A stretch of 64,000 nt of DNA. Origin: Rhynchopus sp. YZ270_cl-10 (lineage: Eukaryota; Euglenozoa; Diplonemea; Diplonemida; Diplonemidae). The stretch covers positions 496,001-560,000 of the forward strand of contig OZ037876.1 in assembly GCA_964035575.1 (NCBI GenBank), written 5' to 3'. Positions within the stretch are counted from its first letter, which is position 1, and each line of letters begins with the position of its first letter. The translations under genes were made by a program, and so were the position numbers. The notes beneath the pieces were generated by a model that was not told where the DNA came from, did no database searches, and was given only the letters and a program-made list of their open reading frames with translations. Shown here piece by piece: positions 10,785 to 20,264 of this stretch.

Positions 10785-11076
10785 ACAAAAAAAATGGGTA
10801 TCTTTTTTTTTACTTCTCTCTCGCCTCTTTTGTGGCTGGTGTTCAAAAAAGATGAGGGTTATGGGTTCCTATGTTATGGTTCATGAGGGAAGGGTGTGAA
10901 ATGGGGTAGGGGTAGGGGGGGGGTTTTTTTTTTTATTGTAGGAGTGACGACTTTCACATAAAAAAAAAAGGGGGGGGAGAACTTTCTGTTTGGGGATTCT
11001 TTTTTTGCAGAAAAATACACCTACCAAAAATATGCTACTTCTAGTATAAGGCCTGTTTGTGGAGCTACTTTAACTT

Positions 11077-11120
11077 TGTCTTGAAATACAAAGTCCTCTC
11101 GTGTGACAGTACTGTACATC
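11077..11120 (+). repeat. B-family repeat, copy 1
   Basis: Family core TTGAAATACAAAG, then CCTCTCGTG and ACAGT, ending in a GTAC palindrome. Confidence 0.75.
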
Positions 11121-11264
11121 AACTTATAGTGAGTAAGCCTAGAAATATACGGTTGAGTTGAGCAGAGTTTGGCGGTGCAAAAAAGAAACAAAACCCAAAA
11201 ATAGAGAGAATGTTGAGATGATCTGAAGAAGCTGTTTTTGGACAGAGCACATTACCCTTTTTTT

Positions 11265-11299
11265 TGAAAACTTGGTTGTATTGGTGCAGACAGCTCCAT
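11265..11299 (+). repeat. D-family repeat, copy 1 (diverged)
   Basis: Begins GAAAACTTGGTTGTATT and ends in a shortened GCAGACAGCTCCA, compared with the family GTGTAGACACCC...CTCCAC. Confidence 0.55.
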
Positions 11300-12069
11300 T
11301 ATATTTTGTCATCGGGTTTGTTGAGCTCTGTTTATAGCTGGATGTGGTGCCCCTCCGGGTACTTTTACTATGTAACAGAACGACATCCTCAAAAAAAAAA
11401 AAAAATGCGTGGAGTTTAAACGAAAAAAAAGCGAGGTGTCTACACGTTATCAAAATATTCAAAAAAAAAAAAAAACAGATCTAGGAGGAGAGAGAAGAGA
11501 GAAAACGCCTGAAAAAAAAATTCGTTTATCGCTCTGCAATACGTAGTGTATCACTTCCCGCGCGAGGGGTTTTCACTAAATGGAGTGTTTTTCCCCGAGG
11601 GCTTCGGTCATAAACATTTTTCTTTCCTTACATCAAGGACACTCTCTTTTAAATTATTTTTTTTGGTTTTGGGTGAGATACAGCAGGAAGACCATCTTAC
11701 GGGTGTGTGCTCAAATAACGTCACCGGAAAAAGAATGAGGAGGAAGCAAGGTAAGGGGGAGGAGGCACATCACCGCCCTTACAAACGAGGGGGGGTGGTA
11801 TGTAACTAATCTAAGAAAAATACCTTTACCCTTTTTCCCTCATCCCCTACTCCTCACCCTTCTCAAAATTTTGAAATAATGCCTGCATAAAAGATGGGTA
11901 ATATTTTCGAGAGAAAAGTGCAAATCAATCAGCTCCCAAGAGAAAACAATTTCTTGCAAAGAAAGCTTCTTGGCGACGCACGCAATATGTATTAGGACCT
12001 CAGGGTTCACACAGACAGTCGTTTCTCCCACAAGAGAGGTTCTTGTGGAAAAAGAAAAAAAACAAAATT

Positions 12070-12104
12070 GACTTTGAAATGCAAAACCCTCTTGACAGTG
12101 TGCC
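12070..12104 (+). repeat. B-family repeat, copy 2 (diverged)
   Basis: GACTTTGAAATGCAAAACCC followed by TCTTGACAGTGTGCC, the B core with several substitutions. Confidence 0.55.
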
Positions 12105-12251
12105 TAAAAGAGGTTGCCCCCAAAAACGCTTGGACCCTTCAAAGTTGTAGCGTAATGTGTATGGGGGGGAAAGGTTTGGTAAGATGGAAGTCTCTGCAGT
12201 GCTAAATCACACCTTGAAAAAAAAAAAAGTTTTTTTTTTTTTTTGATAAAT

Positions 12252-14147
12252 TGTTCAGCCCCTCCGCTACGTTTTCAGATTTTTTTTGAGTTCTGTTGCG
12301 GGGTTTTTTTTCACCCTGCGCCAGTGTCTTATCCAGGGATTCAGATTTCAAAATAGGGGGGTCAGCTATTTTTGTGCCCAAAAATTTTTCAGCACTGCTG
12401 ACCAGGGATGTTGCTAAACCGCGTAGTGGAATTCCAAAATCCTTGAGAGGTCGTTTTTTTTACGGGAAATTTTACGCGGGAAAATCCTTTTTTTTTCCGG
12501 GAAATTTTGAGGAGTCTTTTTTTTTTTACGGGAAAATTCTGTAGGGTTGACCCGGGAGGCTGTACCTTCAATTTTTTTTTTTGCCTGCGGCGCCATTTTT
12601 CATTTTTTGCTCCGCAAAAAGGGTTCGTTGAGTGACTGCTCTGTGGTGTAAATAGCTATATTTTTACACCGTACCCTAATTTTTTTCGCCTGCGGCGCCA
12701 TTTTATATTATTTTTTTTTTGCTTCGCAAAAAAAAAATTCAGTTCCGTATGTTCCCGATGGTACTTGTCTTCTGAAGGAAAAGTACAAAGTGAACGTGGG
12801 GGCAGTTTGCGTAGTTGCAAACTTTGCTGCATGTTGTGACCCCACCATTTGACGGACGGAGCACGTCGAACCCAATAAGGAGTGAGAAAGAAGGATATGG
12901 CCAAAGAAAAAAGTAGCGTACCGTGCGCCTGCGGCGCAAGCTTGCATTACACCCTTCTTATGACATAGTTTGGCTGCGAAAAAAGTGCAATTTTAAGCGC
13001 AATTTTGAAATGTGGCGTACCGTGGCTTCGCCAGAACGCGGTTTTTTCGAAGTTTTCTTGGAAAATGGGGACACTCTCGCACGGGTTTTGTAGGCTGCAC
13101 CGGTAGTGCACTCCCCGTCTTTGGTTGCTGTTGAACAAGGATTCTCTCTCCTGACTACATCTACGCAAAGAGACGCCACCGCCTTTCTCACAGCACTATT
13201 GAGAAGCTGATGGTTCTTCATGAACAGGCACCGAGTTTAACAACGAAAAGATGGGGAATATTCTTGAACACGCTGTTGCCTTGTTTCTCAGCACAAGCGT
13301 AACAGGTTCAAGAGAAAACGGAGGTGTTCCTGCTGATGGCGGAGGAGTTGGAAGACTTCGCTCCCCGTATTTGCTTTCGGAATTGAGCTTCTGAGGACCT
13401 TTTTCGCGCGCAGCGCGAATTTTTTTTTTCTCCAAAACTGGTGCTTTCGGAAGTCGGTCAACGACCTGTCAATATCAGGGGGTGTGTGTATAGAGTCCCT
13501 GTGTCAGCGACCTGTCAGCGACCTGTCAATATCGACCCCTCCCGGAGCACCAAAAACGAAAGAAATTGGACGTGGGGTTCTCAAAATTTTCGGGGAAAAC
13601 GGCATATTTAGCGATAAGTGTGTTCGAAACGTATCATGTGGGCAAAAAAATTATGATTTTCACCACCAGACATGGGCCAGGGTCGAAAAATGTACCTTTT
13701 TCCCGTGTAAAAAAACCCGTAAAAAAACCCGAATTCCAAGCCCAAAAAGTGCGATTTTCGTAACTGTTTAGCGTCAGGTCTGCTGCTGACCAGGGACATT
13801 GGGAACATAGGGAACTGTATTTTTTTTTGCGAAGCAAAAAAAAAATCAAACAAATGGCGCCGCAGGCGAAAAAAAAATTTAGGGTACAGTGTAAAAATCT
13901 AGCTTTTTACAGCACAGAGTCACACATCGAATCATTTTTTGCGGAGCAAAAAAGGAAAAATGGCGCCGCAGGCAAAAAAAATTGAGGTACAGCCTGGATG
14001 GTGCGGTCAGCAACCCAGTTCCCCATGGTACTCTCGTGGTTCAACCATGGTTTTTTTTTTTTTTTTTTTTTTTTTTTGAAAATTTTCAGACTTCTGTTGC
14101 GCCGCAACAGAACTTTATACGGTAGCGGAGCCCCTGAAATTGTTGGA
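12252..14147. mobile_element. Decayed foldback (inverted-repeat) element
   Basis: Outer arms at 12252-12303 and 14096-14147 share CTCCGCTAC and GTTCTGTTGCGG in inverted order. Inner arms of about 205-210 bp at 12558-12770 and 13793-13997 are inverted copies at roughly 80-85 percent by eye, each holding two GCCTGCGGCGCCA / GC(T/C)TCGCAAAAA couples. The roughly 1-kb centre includes a segment (12903-13033) that recurs inverted at 60319-60438 and a repeated GACCTGTCAATAT motif. No transposase frame and no clear target duplication were found. Confidence 0.7.
12903..13033 (+). repeat. Dispersed TE fragment, copy 1
   Basis: Blocks AAAAAAGTAGCGTACCGTGC, GTACCGTGGCTTCGCCAG and TGACATAGT recur in inverted orientation and the same order at 60319-60438. 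Confidence 0.8.
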
Positions 14148-14148
14148 G

Positions 14149-14181
14149 TAGTGTAGTTGCCTCGGTTGTGTTGCCACAGTC
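14149..14181 (+). repeat. 33-bp exact repeat, copy 1
   Basis: Identical to 55424-55456 (begins TAGTGTAGTTGCCTCGG, ends TTGCCACAGTC). It lies beside the outer arm of the foldback. Confidence 0.85.
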
Positions 14182-14339
14182 GTGCAATCTCCACTGTTTT
14201 TTTTTAGGGTTTTTTTTTTTTTTACATTTTTTTTTATACCGGTATAATATCGCAATACGTTAGAAGAGGCCTTTTTCTCGCCTTTCTTCGGAGGGTGAGT
14301 GAGTGAAAATAACCCCTCCCATGCAATACCAAAGGAATA

Positions 14340-14403
14340 GTTATTAATGCAGGCACCTCCGACTGACCTACTGTACGATGCCAGTCATCCGGATGAAAGC
14401 ACA
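14340..14403 (+). repeat. G-family repeat, copy 1
   Basis: Shares TTATTAATGCAGGCA, CTGACC and GGATGAAAGCACAA with 18699-18755. The internal stem is GACTG/CAGTC here and GCTG/CAGC in the other copy. Confidence 0.75.
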
Positions 14404-14629
14404 AAAAAAAAAAAAAAGGAAAAGCTGAACATCCATTTACCCCCACCCCAAAATCACACCCCCACCCCTATACCCCCTCCCTTTTCTTTGAAAGAAAACG
14501 TTGCGCCCCCACCCACCCATTCGTGGAGCTCTGCAACATTGTATTGTGTTGCTGTGTCTCCCTCCCCACTCTCCCCCCCCCCCCCCCCAAAAAAAAAAAA
14601 ACAAAAAAACCCCATCACCCATCATAATT

Positions 14630-16634
14630 CTACCACACAGACACACCGTCTGTCTTGAGGGCGTTCTGAAGCATGTATGCTTCCGTGATCAGTGTCGACT
14701 TCTTTTCGAATCTGTGTTGGTTATTGTGTTTTTTTTACGAAACGCGATATAGGAAGGTGACGACTGCGTGTGGAGATCACACGAAAGAAAAAAAAAAGAA
14801 AAGTTTATAAGATGAACCCCAAGCCTCTCGTGCTTAGTCACCTTAAAAGGCGAGGTGACTGCACTTCAATTTACCAATTTATCAAAAAAAAAACATGAAA
14901 CCTTCGTTGTGTCATAGCTCCGCTCCCTTTGGGTACAATGGGTGGGGACTCATACCTGCTGACAACGATCTTTTTGCTGAGGGCGCAGATGAAGGTGTCG
15001 ACAATGGTGTCGAGCGAAGCCTTTCCTGTGGGGTCTCTGCGGAGAACACGGTCTGGTTCGGAGACCTTTTCCCTGAGGTCGATCCACTCCTGCGGTGGTG
15101 ATTGGGTTGTGGGGATGTGGGGCACGTGTGCAGCATACCTCCGACGAGCAGTCTGTGGAGACGTAGATGACGGTGTTCTTGTCCTCGGCAAGACGCTTGT
15201 TCATCTGCTCAATGATGTGCTCCCAGGACGGCAGGCACTGCTCCTCCTTGCTGGTGCTCAGCTCCTGCGCAGCGCCCTTGAGGACACGGTCGTAGCAGAG
15301 CGAGGGGCGGAAGCCGTGCTCTGAAAGAAAAGATGATTTTGATAAATTAGTGTTGTATTGCAGAGGGGGAAATATGATGCGCATAAAGAGGACATACTCG
15401 CTGTGGCGTTGCAGCTCTTGCTGCGGTAGAGGGAGGAGCGTGGGATTCTGAAGGCGATGGTGTCGCTTGCCTCGACACGCGCCTCTTCAAGCCACTTCTC
15501 CGCCATGACTGCGTACTTCCCCTTGAAGCGCAGACGCGAGCGTGCGCGCCAGAAGAGCGCTGTGCCGTACATCTCTTTGTCGGTGTAGCCACGGCAGAGG
15601 AGCTTGAATTCGTTGGTGGTGTGCTGCGGGAGGCAGTCCCTGCAGAAGAGCACCACCGGCGTCTCCACGTAGTTGTGCACGTACTCTGTGTGGCAGTCCT
15701 CGCACTCCTTGTACATCGTGGGGTACATGAAGCGCGTGATGTTCAGCCCCACAGCGCATGTTGCGTAGTTGTACAGAGTGCGCATCTGCTTGTCGATGTC
15801 TGTCGTCGGGAGGTACGTCGACCCAAGGTAGGTTCCGTACCTAAGGCTCTGTGTGCCCTGCCTGCCGTTCCACCCAGGGACGACGTATTGACCGTCTTGG
15901 GTTTTCTTAGGGAAGAAGATGGTCTTTGCGTGGAGGTCCGGGTCGTAGGGTGAGGAGACTGCGACGGCACCTTGGGTGTCGTTCTCGGAGACGGGGCGGA
16001 TGCTGTCACCGACCTTCATCTGGTTGGGCGCTTTGTCGTTCCACTTCTTCACGAGTTCGTCCATGTACTCCTCACCCATGGCCACTTCCTTCAGACCGAG
16101 GTCCTTGCGCAGGCCTGCAGTCTCGCGCGAGAGACGTTTCAGGTTGCTTAGAAGCAGGACTGCGCGCATCCCGCGAGGGTTCTGCTGGTGGTCTGTGAGA
16201 AGCTTTGTGCGTCGGTTCAGCTCGACAAATATCGCCCGCTCCGCTTCAATGAGCTTCTTCATCTCCGCATCGTCTGCCTCAAGCGTCTCACGCCTCCCCT
16301 TGCACTCAAGAAGTTCCTCCTTCTTGCTCGCAATGTCCTGCTCGATGCGCTCCTGCTTGCGCTCCAGCCCCCGTTTTTCCTCCCCCAGCTGCCCAACCCC
16401 GAGGTCCTTCTGTAAATGCAACATATCAGGTGAGCTCATTGACTCCTGGCATGCCTGCGTCTTCTTCACTGTTACAGAGAGCCGCTCTCTGATGTGGTCT
16501 TCGCGAGACCGCCACTCACTCTCCAGCTGGTTCCCCCCATATCTGTAAAACGCGGCGAAAATGACAACCAACGTAACACCTGAAACAGCCAGCACTGTAT
16601 TGCCCCGATCCGCTTGCCGGTGCGGGGGGGGCAT
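14630..16634 (-). CDS. O-fucosyltransferase-like glycosyltransferase, type II membrane protein, four exons
   Basis: Exons 16634-15398, 15320-15139, 15089-14956 and 14711-14630 join in phase to 544 residues. A short cytosolic N-terminus, one membrane anchor (about residues 13-33) and a coiled-coil stem (about 35-190) precede a catalytic region with VPGWNGRQGTQSLRYG, a Cys-rich YKECEDCHTEYVHNY stretch, DTIAFRIPRSSLYRSKSC and the C-terminal family pattern VIYVSTDCSSEEWIDLREK, then DTFICALSKKIVVSRFEKKS. This resembles the GT-B fold of GDP-fucose-dependent protein O-fucosyltransferases and their relatives; donor and acceptor are not proven. It likely acts in the ER or Golgi. Donors are GTATGT, GTATGC and GTATGA. 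The 244-nt last intron contains an A-family repeat and hides the final 27-codon exon. Confidence 0.75.
14803..14844 (+). repeat. A-family hairpin repeat, copy 1 (in intron)
   Basis: Outer arms AAGATGA and TCACCTT, loop CTCTCGT and 3' inner arm GCTTAG. It lies inside the last intron of the fucosyltransferase-like gene. Confidence 0.8.
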
Positions 16635-17381
16635 AGTTTGAGATGAGGCTTTGTTTGGACTGCGAAAGGAGCTATTACTTTGGGGTGAATGGGGGGAGAA
16701 AGAAAGAGAGAGAGAGGGGGAATGTTACACTATTGCGCCTGTTTTTTATGTAAAGAAATCGGACCGATCGAACAGAGAAAAGAAAAAGGAAAAAACGGAA
16801 ACGAAAAAATAATAATAAAGTACACCACCCTCCCACCCACCCACCCCAGACCCGCATTGTCCCCTTTCCCAGATCAAAAAGACTAGTGTCCGTCTTCCTT
16901 ATAATTCCGTACGATTTTTTTATGTGCGAAATAGTGGAAATTCACTGGAGTGGAGAAGAGAGAAAAAAAAAACTCCTCAAAAGGCATCCCAAAAGATAGG
17001 GGGAAAAAAGCCCCTTGAAAGAGATACTCCTCGACAATAAAAAAACGTCGTTTCACATTTCTTTTTTTTTTTTCCTTCTCGAAAAACACCTCGATTCGAA
17101 AAGCAATTTAGACGACACATTACATTGTACTGCAATAAATTTGGACGTTTTGAATCACGGTAAAAAAAAAGCCCGACATCCCGTGGTAGTAAAAGAGAGA
17201 GAAAAACGCAAAGAATACAAAAAAAAAAAAAAAACACGAACCAGATAAGTAAACCCGCTCCCCATTGGGGAAAGACTCTGTTTATTTTAGTACCTCCCTA
17301 TTTTTTTTATAGAAGCTTCCATTGGAGATCCTTTTTAAGAAAAAGGAAACGTCCATATTTAACGATAGAGAAAGCCATGTC
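16635..17381. other. Intergenic spacer
   Basis: Contains the acceptor pyrimidine tract of the glycosyltransferase gene at 16689-16722 and the 3' flank of the 227-residue gene. No gene or repeat family is recognised. Confidence 0.55.
16689..16722 (-). promoter_or_regulatory. Pyrimidine tract upstream of the glycosyltransferase gene
   Basis: On the coding strand this is an unbroken run of about 33 C and T residues, 55-90 nt before the ATG and followed by several AG dinucleotides. That is the arrangement of a trans-splice acceptor in euglenozoans; its use is inferred. Confidence 0.55.
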
Positions 17382-18604
17382 TCACGCCTGCGCTTCTGCA
17401 GCAGATGCCTTCTTAGCTTCATATTCTTCGGCCATTTGCCTTGCCTGAGCTGCAAAATCAGGAACAGGTGTGTTGAATGTGGTACCCTCCTTCTCGATCC
17501 TCGTGGGGTCCAGATTTGTTGTGTCGGTGCTTGTGCACAGCCCAACTGCTAAGGTGTCGGACAATGTACAGCCATCCATGTTTTTGTCATTTTTGTACTG
17601 TAATGTGTGTGTGTGTGTGAAAGTAGTGTGTAACGCATTGTTACTGCATAGTGCAGAGAGGGCACTGCCCCATTTCACTTTCTCCCCACATACCAAGCGC
17701 GCGTTGGGGATCTGCATTTGGTAGTGTCCCGGTCCGAACACCTCTGCAAAGGATTGGCTTCGTTCCTCGTCGATAGTGTGCCCGAGACGCAGTTTATCCT
17801 CGTTGGACATTTCTGCGAATTCCTGCAGCAAAAAAGGACGTGAAGAGGGGGGAAGCAATACTGGAAGAATTTCCCGCGGGCGAAAATAGGGAAGAAAAGT
17901 GGGGTGTATCTGCTCAAGTTACCTTCGCGTGAGGGGATCGTTATGTTTGATGACTCTTGATGTGTATTTGTGACATATGGGCCATACCTTCAAAAAGACT
18001 GCATGCGCCTCATCAGTGTGGTACGGCAGTGGTTCAATCAGCTTGTTGTCTAAAGTGTACATTTTACGCCCCCCCTCCACGACCTCACGCTGGTACCACT
18101 CCTTGAACGCCTTGTCGTAGTCGCGCTCGTCTTGACGTGTTGCGTACCTCTTACCAGAGTTGCCAGGTTTACGGTTCCACCATCTGAAAATTGGTGTTGA
18201 AAATGAACAAAAAAGTATAAAATATTTGGTAAAATTTAAGTTAGATAGACAAAAAGCCCAATGCAGTCCTACATCCATTTCGTGGTTTTACATCTGATAT
18301 GCCCTACTCCCCGCTTCCACTCATCTGTCAGATGAAAAGATCATTAGAGACGCAGGTTAAATCTAGGTGTCATCTGCCTTGCAGGGTAGGAGAGGCCATG
18401 GTTTTTCTGTACAGACATCTGGCAAAAAAAGGAGGGCGGGATGAGAGGGTTTGCGACATACGACCACGGCATTTTGGGTGCATCCTCTGGTATCGGGTCT
18501 CTAATACGCAGCCAGTCTTTTCTCTCCTCTGCTGTCGTTCGGTGCCAATGAAAGGGACCTGCTTGGATATTGAACCATGCTGCTGTTGTTGCTGTTCTTT
18601 TCAT
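17382..18604 (-). CDS. Small hydrophilic protein of unknown function, four exons
   Basis: Exons 18604-18462, 18183-17988, 17822-17694 and 17597-17382 join in phase to 227 residues. The product starts MKRTATTAAWFNIQAGPF, has a Trp/Arg-rich first third (HWHRTTAEERKDWLRIRDP, PWSWWNRKPGNSGKRY), a charged middle and an Ala/Glu-rich helical end. There is no membrane segment. The basic N-terminus and the WWNR-type composition recall small subunits of mitochondrial complexes in this group, but I do not recognise it. Donors are GTATGT, GTATGG and GTATGT. The 278-nt first intron contains adjoining J and K repeat segments. Confidence 0.75.
18258..18300 (+). repeat. J segment (3' half of the long B repeat), intronic
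   Basis: ATGCAGTCCTACATCCATTT plus CGTGGTTTTACATCTGATAT matches the 3' halves of the long B repeats at 44695-44803 and 53213-53322. Here the 5' half is missing and a K segment follows. Confidence 0.75.
18291..18352 (+). repeat. K-family hairpin repeat, copy 1 (in intron)
   Basis: Arms CATCTGA (18291-18297) and TCAGATG (18328-18334) enclose TATGCCCTAC. The copy at 46166-46228 has CGTCTGA/TCAGACG, a compensated change. Confidence 0.8.
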
Positions 18605-18698
18605 ATTTGTTTCTTATATTTCTTTGTGGTGGGGATATGGAAAGAGAAAGCGAGAAAGCCACACACGCAGTATCCAGCTCAAAAAAAAAAAAGGTGAA

Positions 18699-18755
18699 GT
18701 TATTAATGCAGGCAACTCCCGCTGACCCACGATGCCAGCTGGATGAAAGCACAAC
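18699..18755 (+). repeat. G-family repeat, copy 2
   Basis: TTATTAATGCAGGCA, then GCTG...CAGC arms and GGATGAAAGCACAA, matching 14340-14403 in the same direction. Confidence 0.75.
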
Positions 18756-18835
18756 TACCCTGCGGCCAACAACAGAAGATGTAAAAAAAAAAAGCCTACA
18801 CCGAGGAGGGAAAAAGTCTCCCCTACTCTCGCTAA

Positions 18836-19114
18836 TCCGCAGAGAACCACCAAGCCAGGCACTACACCGAGTGGGGGGATCAGCACGGCAAGCGAAACGC
18901 CCTTCATCTTACCGGAACTCATCTATGCGATGAGTTCGCTGAAGTTGGGCAAAGCGCCGTGCTAGAGCTAGACGAAATGCGCAACGAGCTAAGGGAAGAG
19001 ATGAGAAATGTGCTTCACACGTTGTCCCCCAGAAAATGGGAATAATACTGTAACCCTCATTTGGTACGAAGACTAGCAGAATACTGCGGGGGGCAGAAGA
19101 AGTGGAGTGGCCCC
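18836..19114 (+). pseudogene. Possible broken coding segment on the plus strand, unidentified
   Basis: A frame of about 69 codons is open from 18836 and ends in LREEMRNVLHTLSPRKWE. The same frame continues afterwards as another short protein-like stretch. Composition is charged and helix-like, with GC content nearer to genes than to spacers. It is broken and not recognised. A reverse-transcriptase-type remnant was considered but no motif is secure. Confidence 0.3.
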
Positions 19115-19410
19115 TGACATAGGAGGGGCTAGAAACTGCTGACCGGACTGAAAACGGACAATGCTGATGCACCTTAAAGGAAGGACTCCTGCATGTGCGG
19201 AACCTGTCATGGGAGCAGGGACACATGGGAAAGTGGGCGCTGATAATGTTAAAAGAAAAAATGATATTGGGGATTTCTTGGTGAATCTGTTTTTATTGGA
19301 ATCAGCCTTTGAAAAAAGCGAAAAGCGAAAAAAGCGAAATCTACCGGGTCATATCTTTTTTTTGGGGGCGGGGTACAATTTTCCCCCGCTTTGGTTATTT
19401 TATATAAAAG

Positions 19411-19475
19411 AATTTCAACATATGCCATCAACAAATTGGTAGCATAGGTATAGGGATCAACAAAAATGTTCCCAA
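19411..19475 (+). repeat. H-family repeat, copy 1
   Basis: ATTTCAACATATGC, then AAATTG.TAGCATAGGTATA and AATGTTCCCA, shared with 34370-34425 in the same direction. Confidence 0.8.
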
Positions 19476-19952
19476 CTTTCTTTTTATGTGGTATGTTTTG
19501 CAAAAAGAACATAAAAAAAACACACGAAATGGCCCTGTTGACGACGCTGAATGAAGTCATGGGGAATAGGTAAACTTAAAGAACTGGATTTTTGAAATCA
19601 AACTTGGTGAACCCATTTTTTGAAGCACTTGTACAGAGGTTAATCTAGGTTGTCACCCAACACCTCCTTTCAACGTTTTTTTCCTCAAAAACTGGGTTTT
19701 ACCCTCTTTATCTGTAATTTGTCATTAAAACGGCGATGCTTTTTGATGGGGCGAGATTGGCACGGTACAACAACGAGACATTACACTCAAAACAGTAAAA
19801 TACATAAATATGGGTATCCTACCTGCACTACGTTCCCTATCAAAGAAGGCATCGAAAATAGAAAAAGAAAAGGGAAAAAAGAGCTGGTCAAAGATGACCT
19901 AAGTTGCTCACCATTCAGAACCGGGGGGGAAAAGCAAGAAAAAAAAAGAAAC

Positions 19953-19993
19953 GTTTGTAAGATGAACCTAAGACTCACAGTGCTAAGTCATCT
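19953..19993 (+). repeat. A-family hairpin repeat, copy 2
   Basis: GTTTGTAAGATGAACCTAAG with outer arms AGATGA and TCATCT. The outer stem is fully Watson-Crick here, unlike the more common AAGATGA/TCACCTT. Confidence 0.8.
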
Positions 19994-20264
19994 GTATTAC
20001 ATTCGTTTTAAAAAAAAGTGGTAAGGTGACACAGACATGAAAATCGCATTGAAATTATCCTATTTTTCTCATAGGAATTTCGGCACACTATCTAGAAACG
20101 TTATATTCGGAACACTTCCACCTTTAGTGTTAGCAGTTCACATTGCGAATGGAGGTAACATCAAAAAAAAATCAAAAAAAATGTGAGGATTTTGTGAAAA
20201 CGCAAAGACGTGACAAGAAAATCAGTGGCCATCCTTGCATTGCAGCACAATCTCGTTTGTTGTA

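Larger units (their letters stand above)
10429..14629. other. 4.2-kb gene-free repeat island
   Basis: No gene is supported. Contents: a TA-flanked MITE (10540-10784), B and D repeats (11077-11299), a second B repeat (12070-12104), the foldback structure 12252-14147 and a G repeat (14340-14403). Spacer sequence is AT-rich with long homopolymer runs. Confidence 0.7.
18605..20264. other. Gene-free stretch with repeats and a plus-strand coding fossil
   Basis: Contains a G repeat (18699-18755), a GC-richer segment that looks like decayed plus-strand coding sequence (18836-19114), an H repeat (19411-19475) and an A repeat (19953-19993). Confidence 0.6.
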
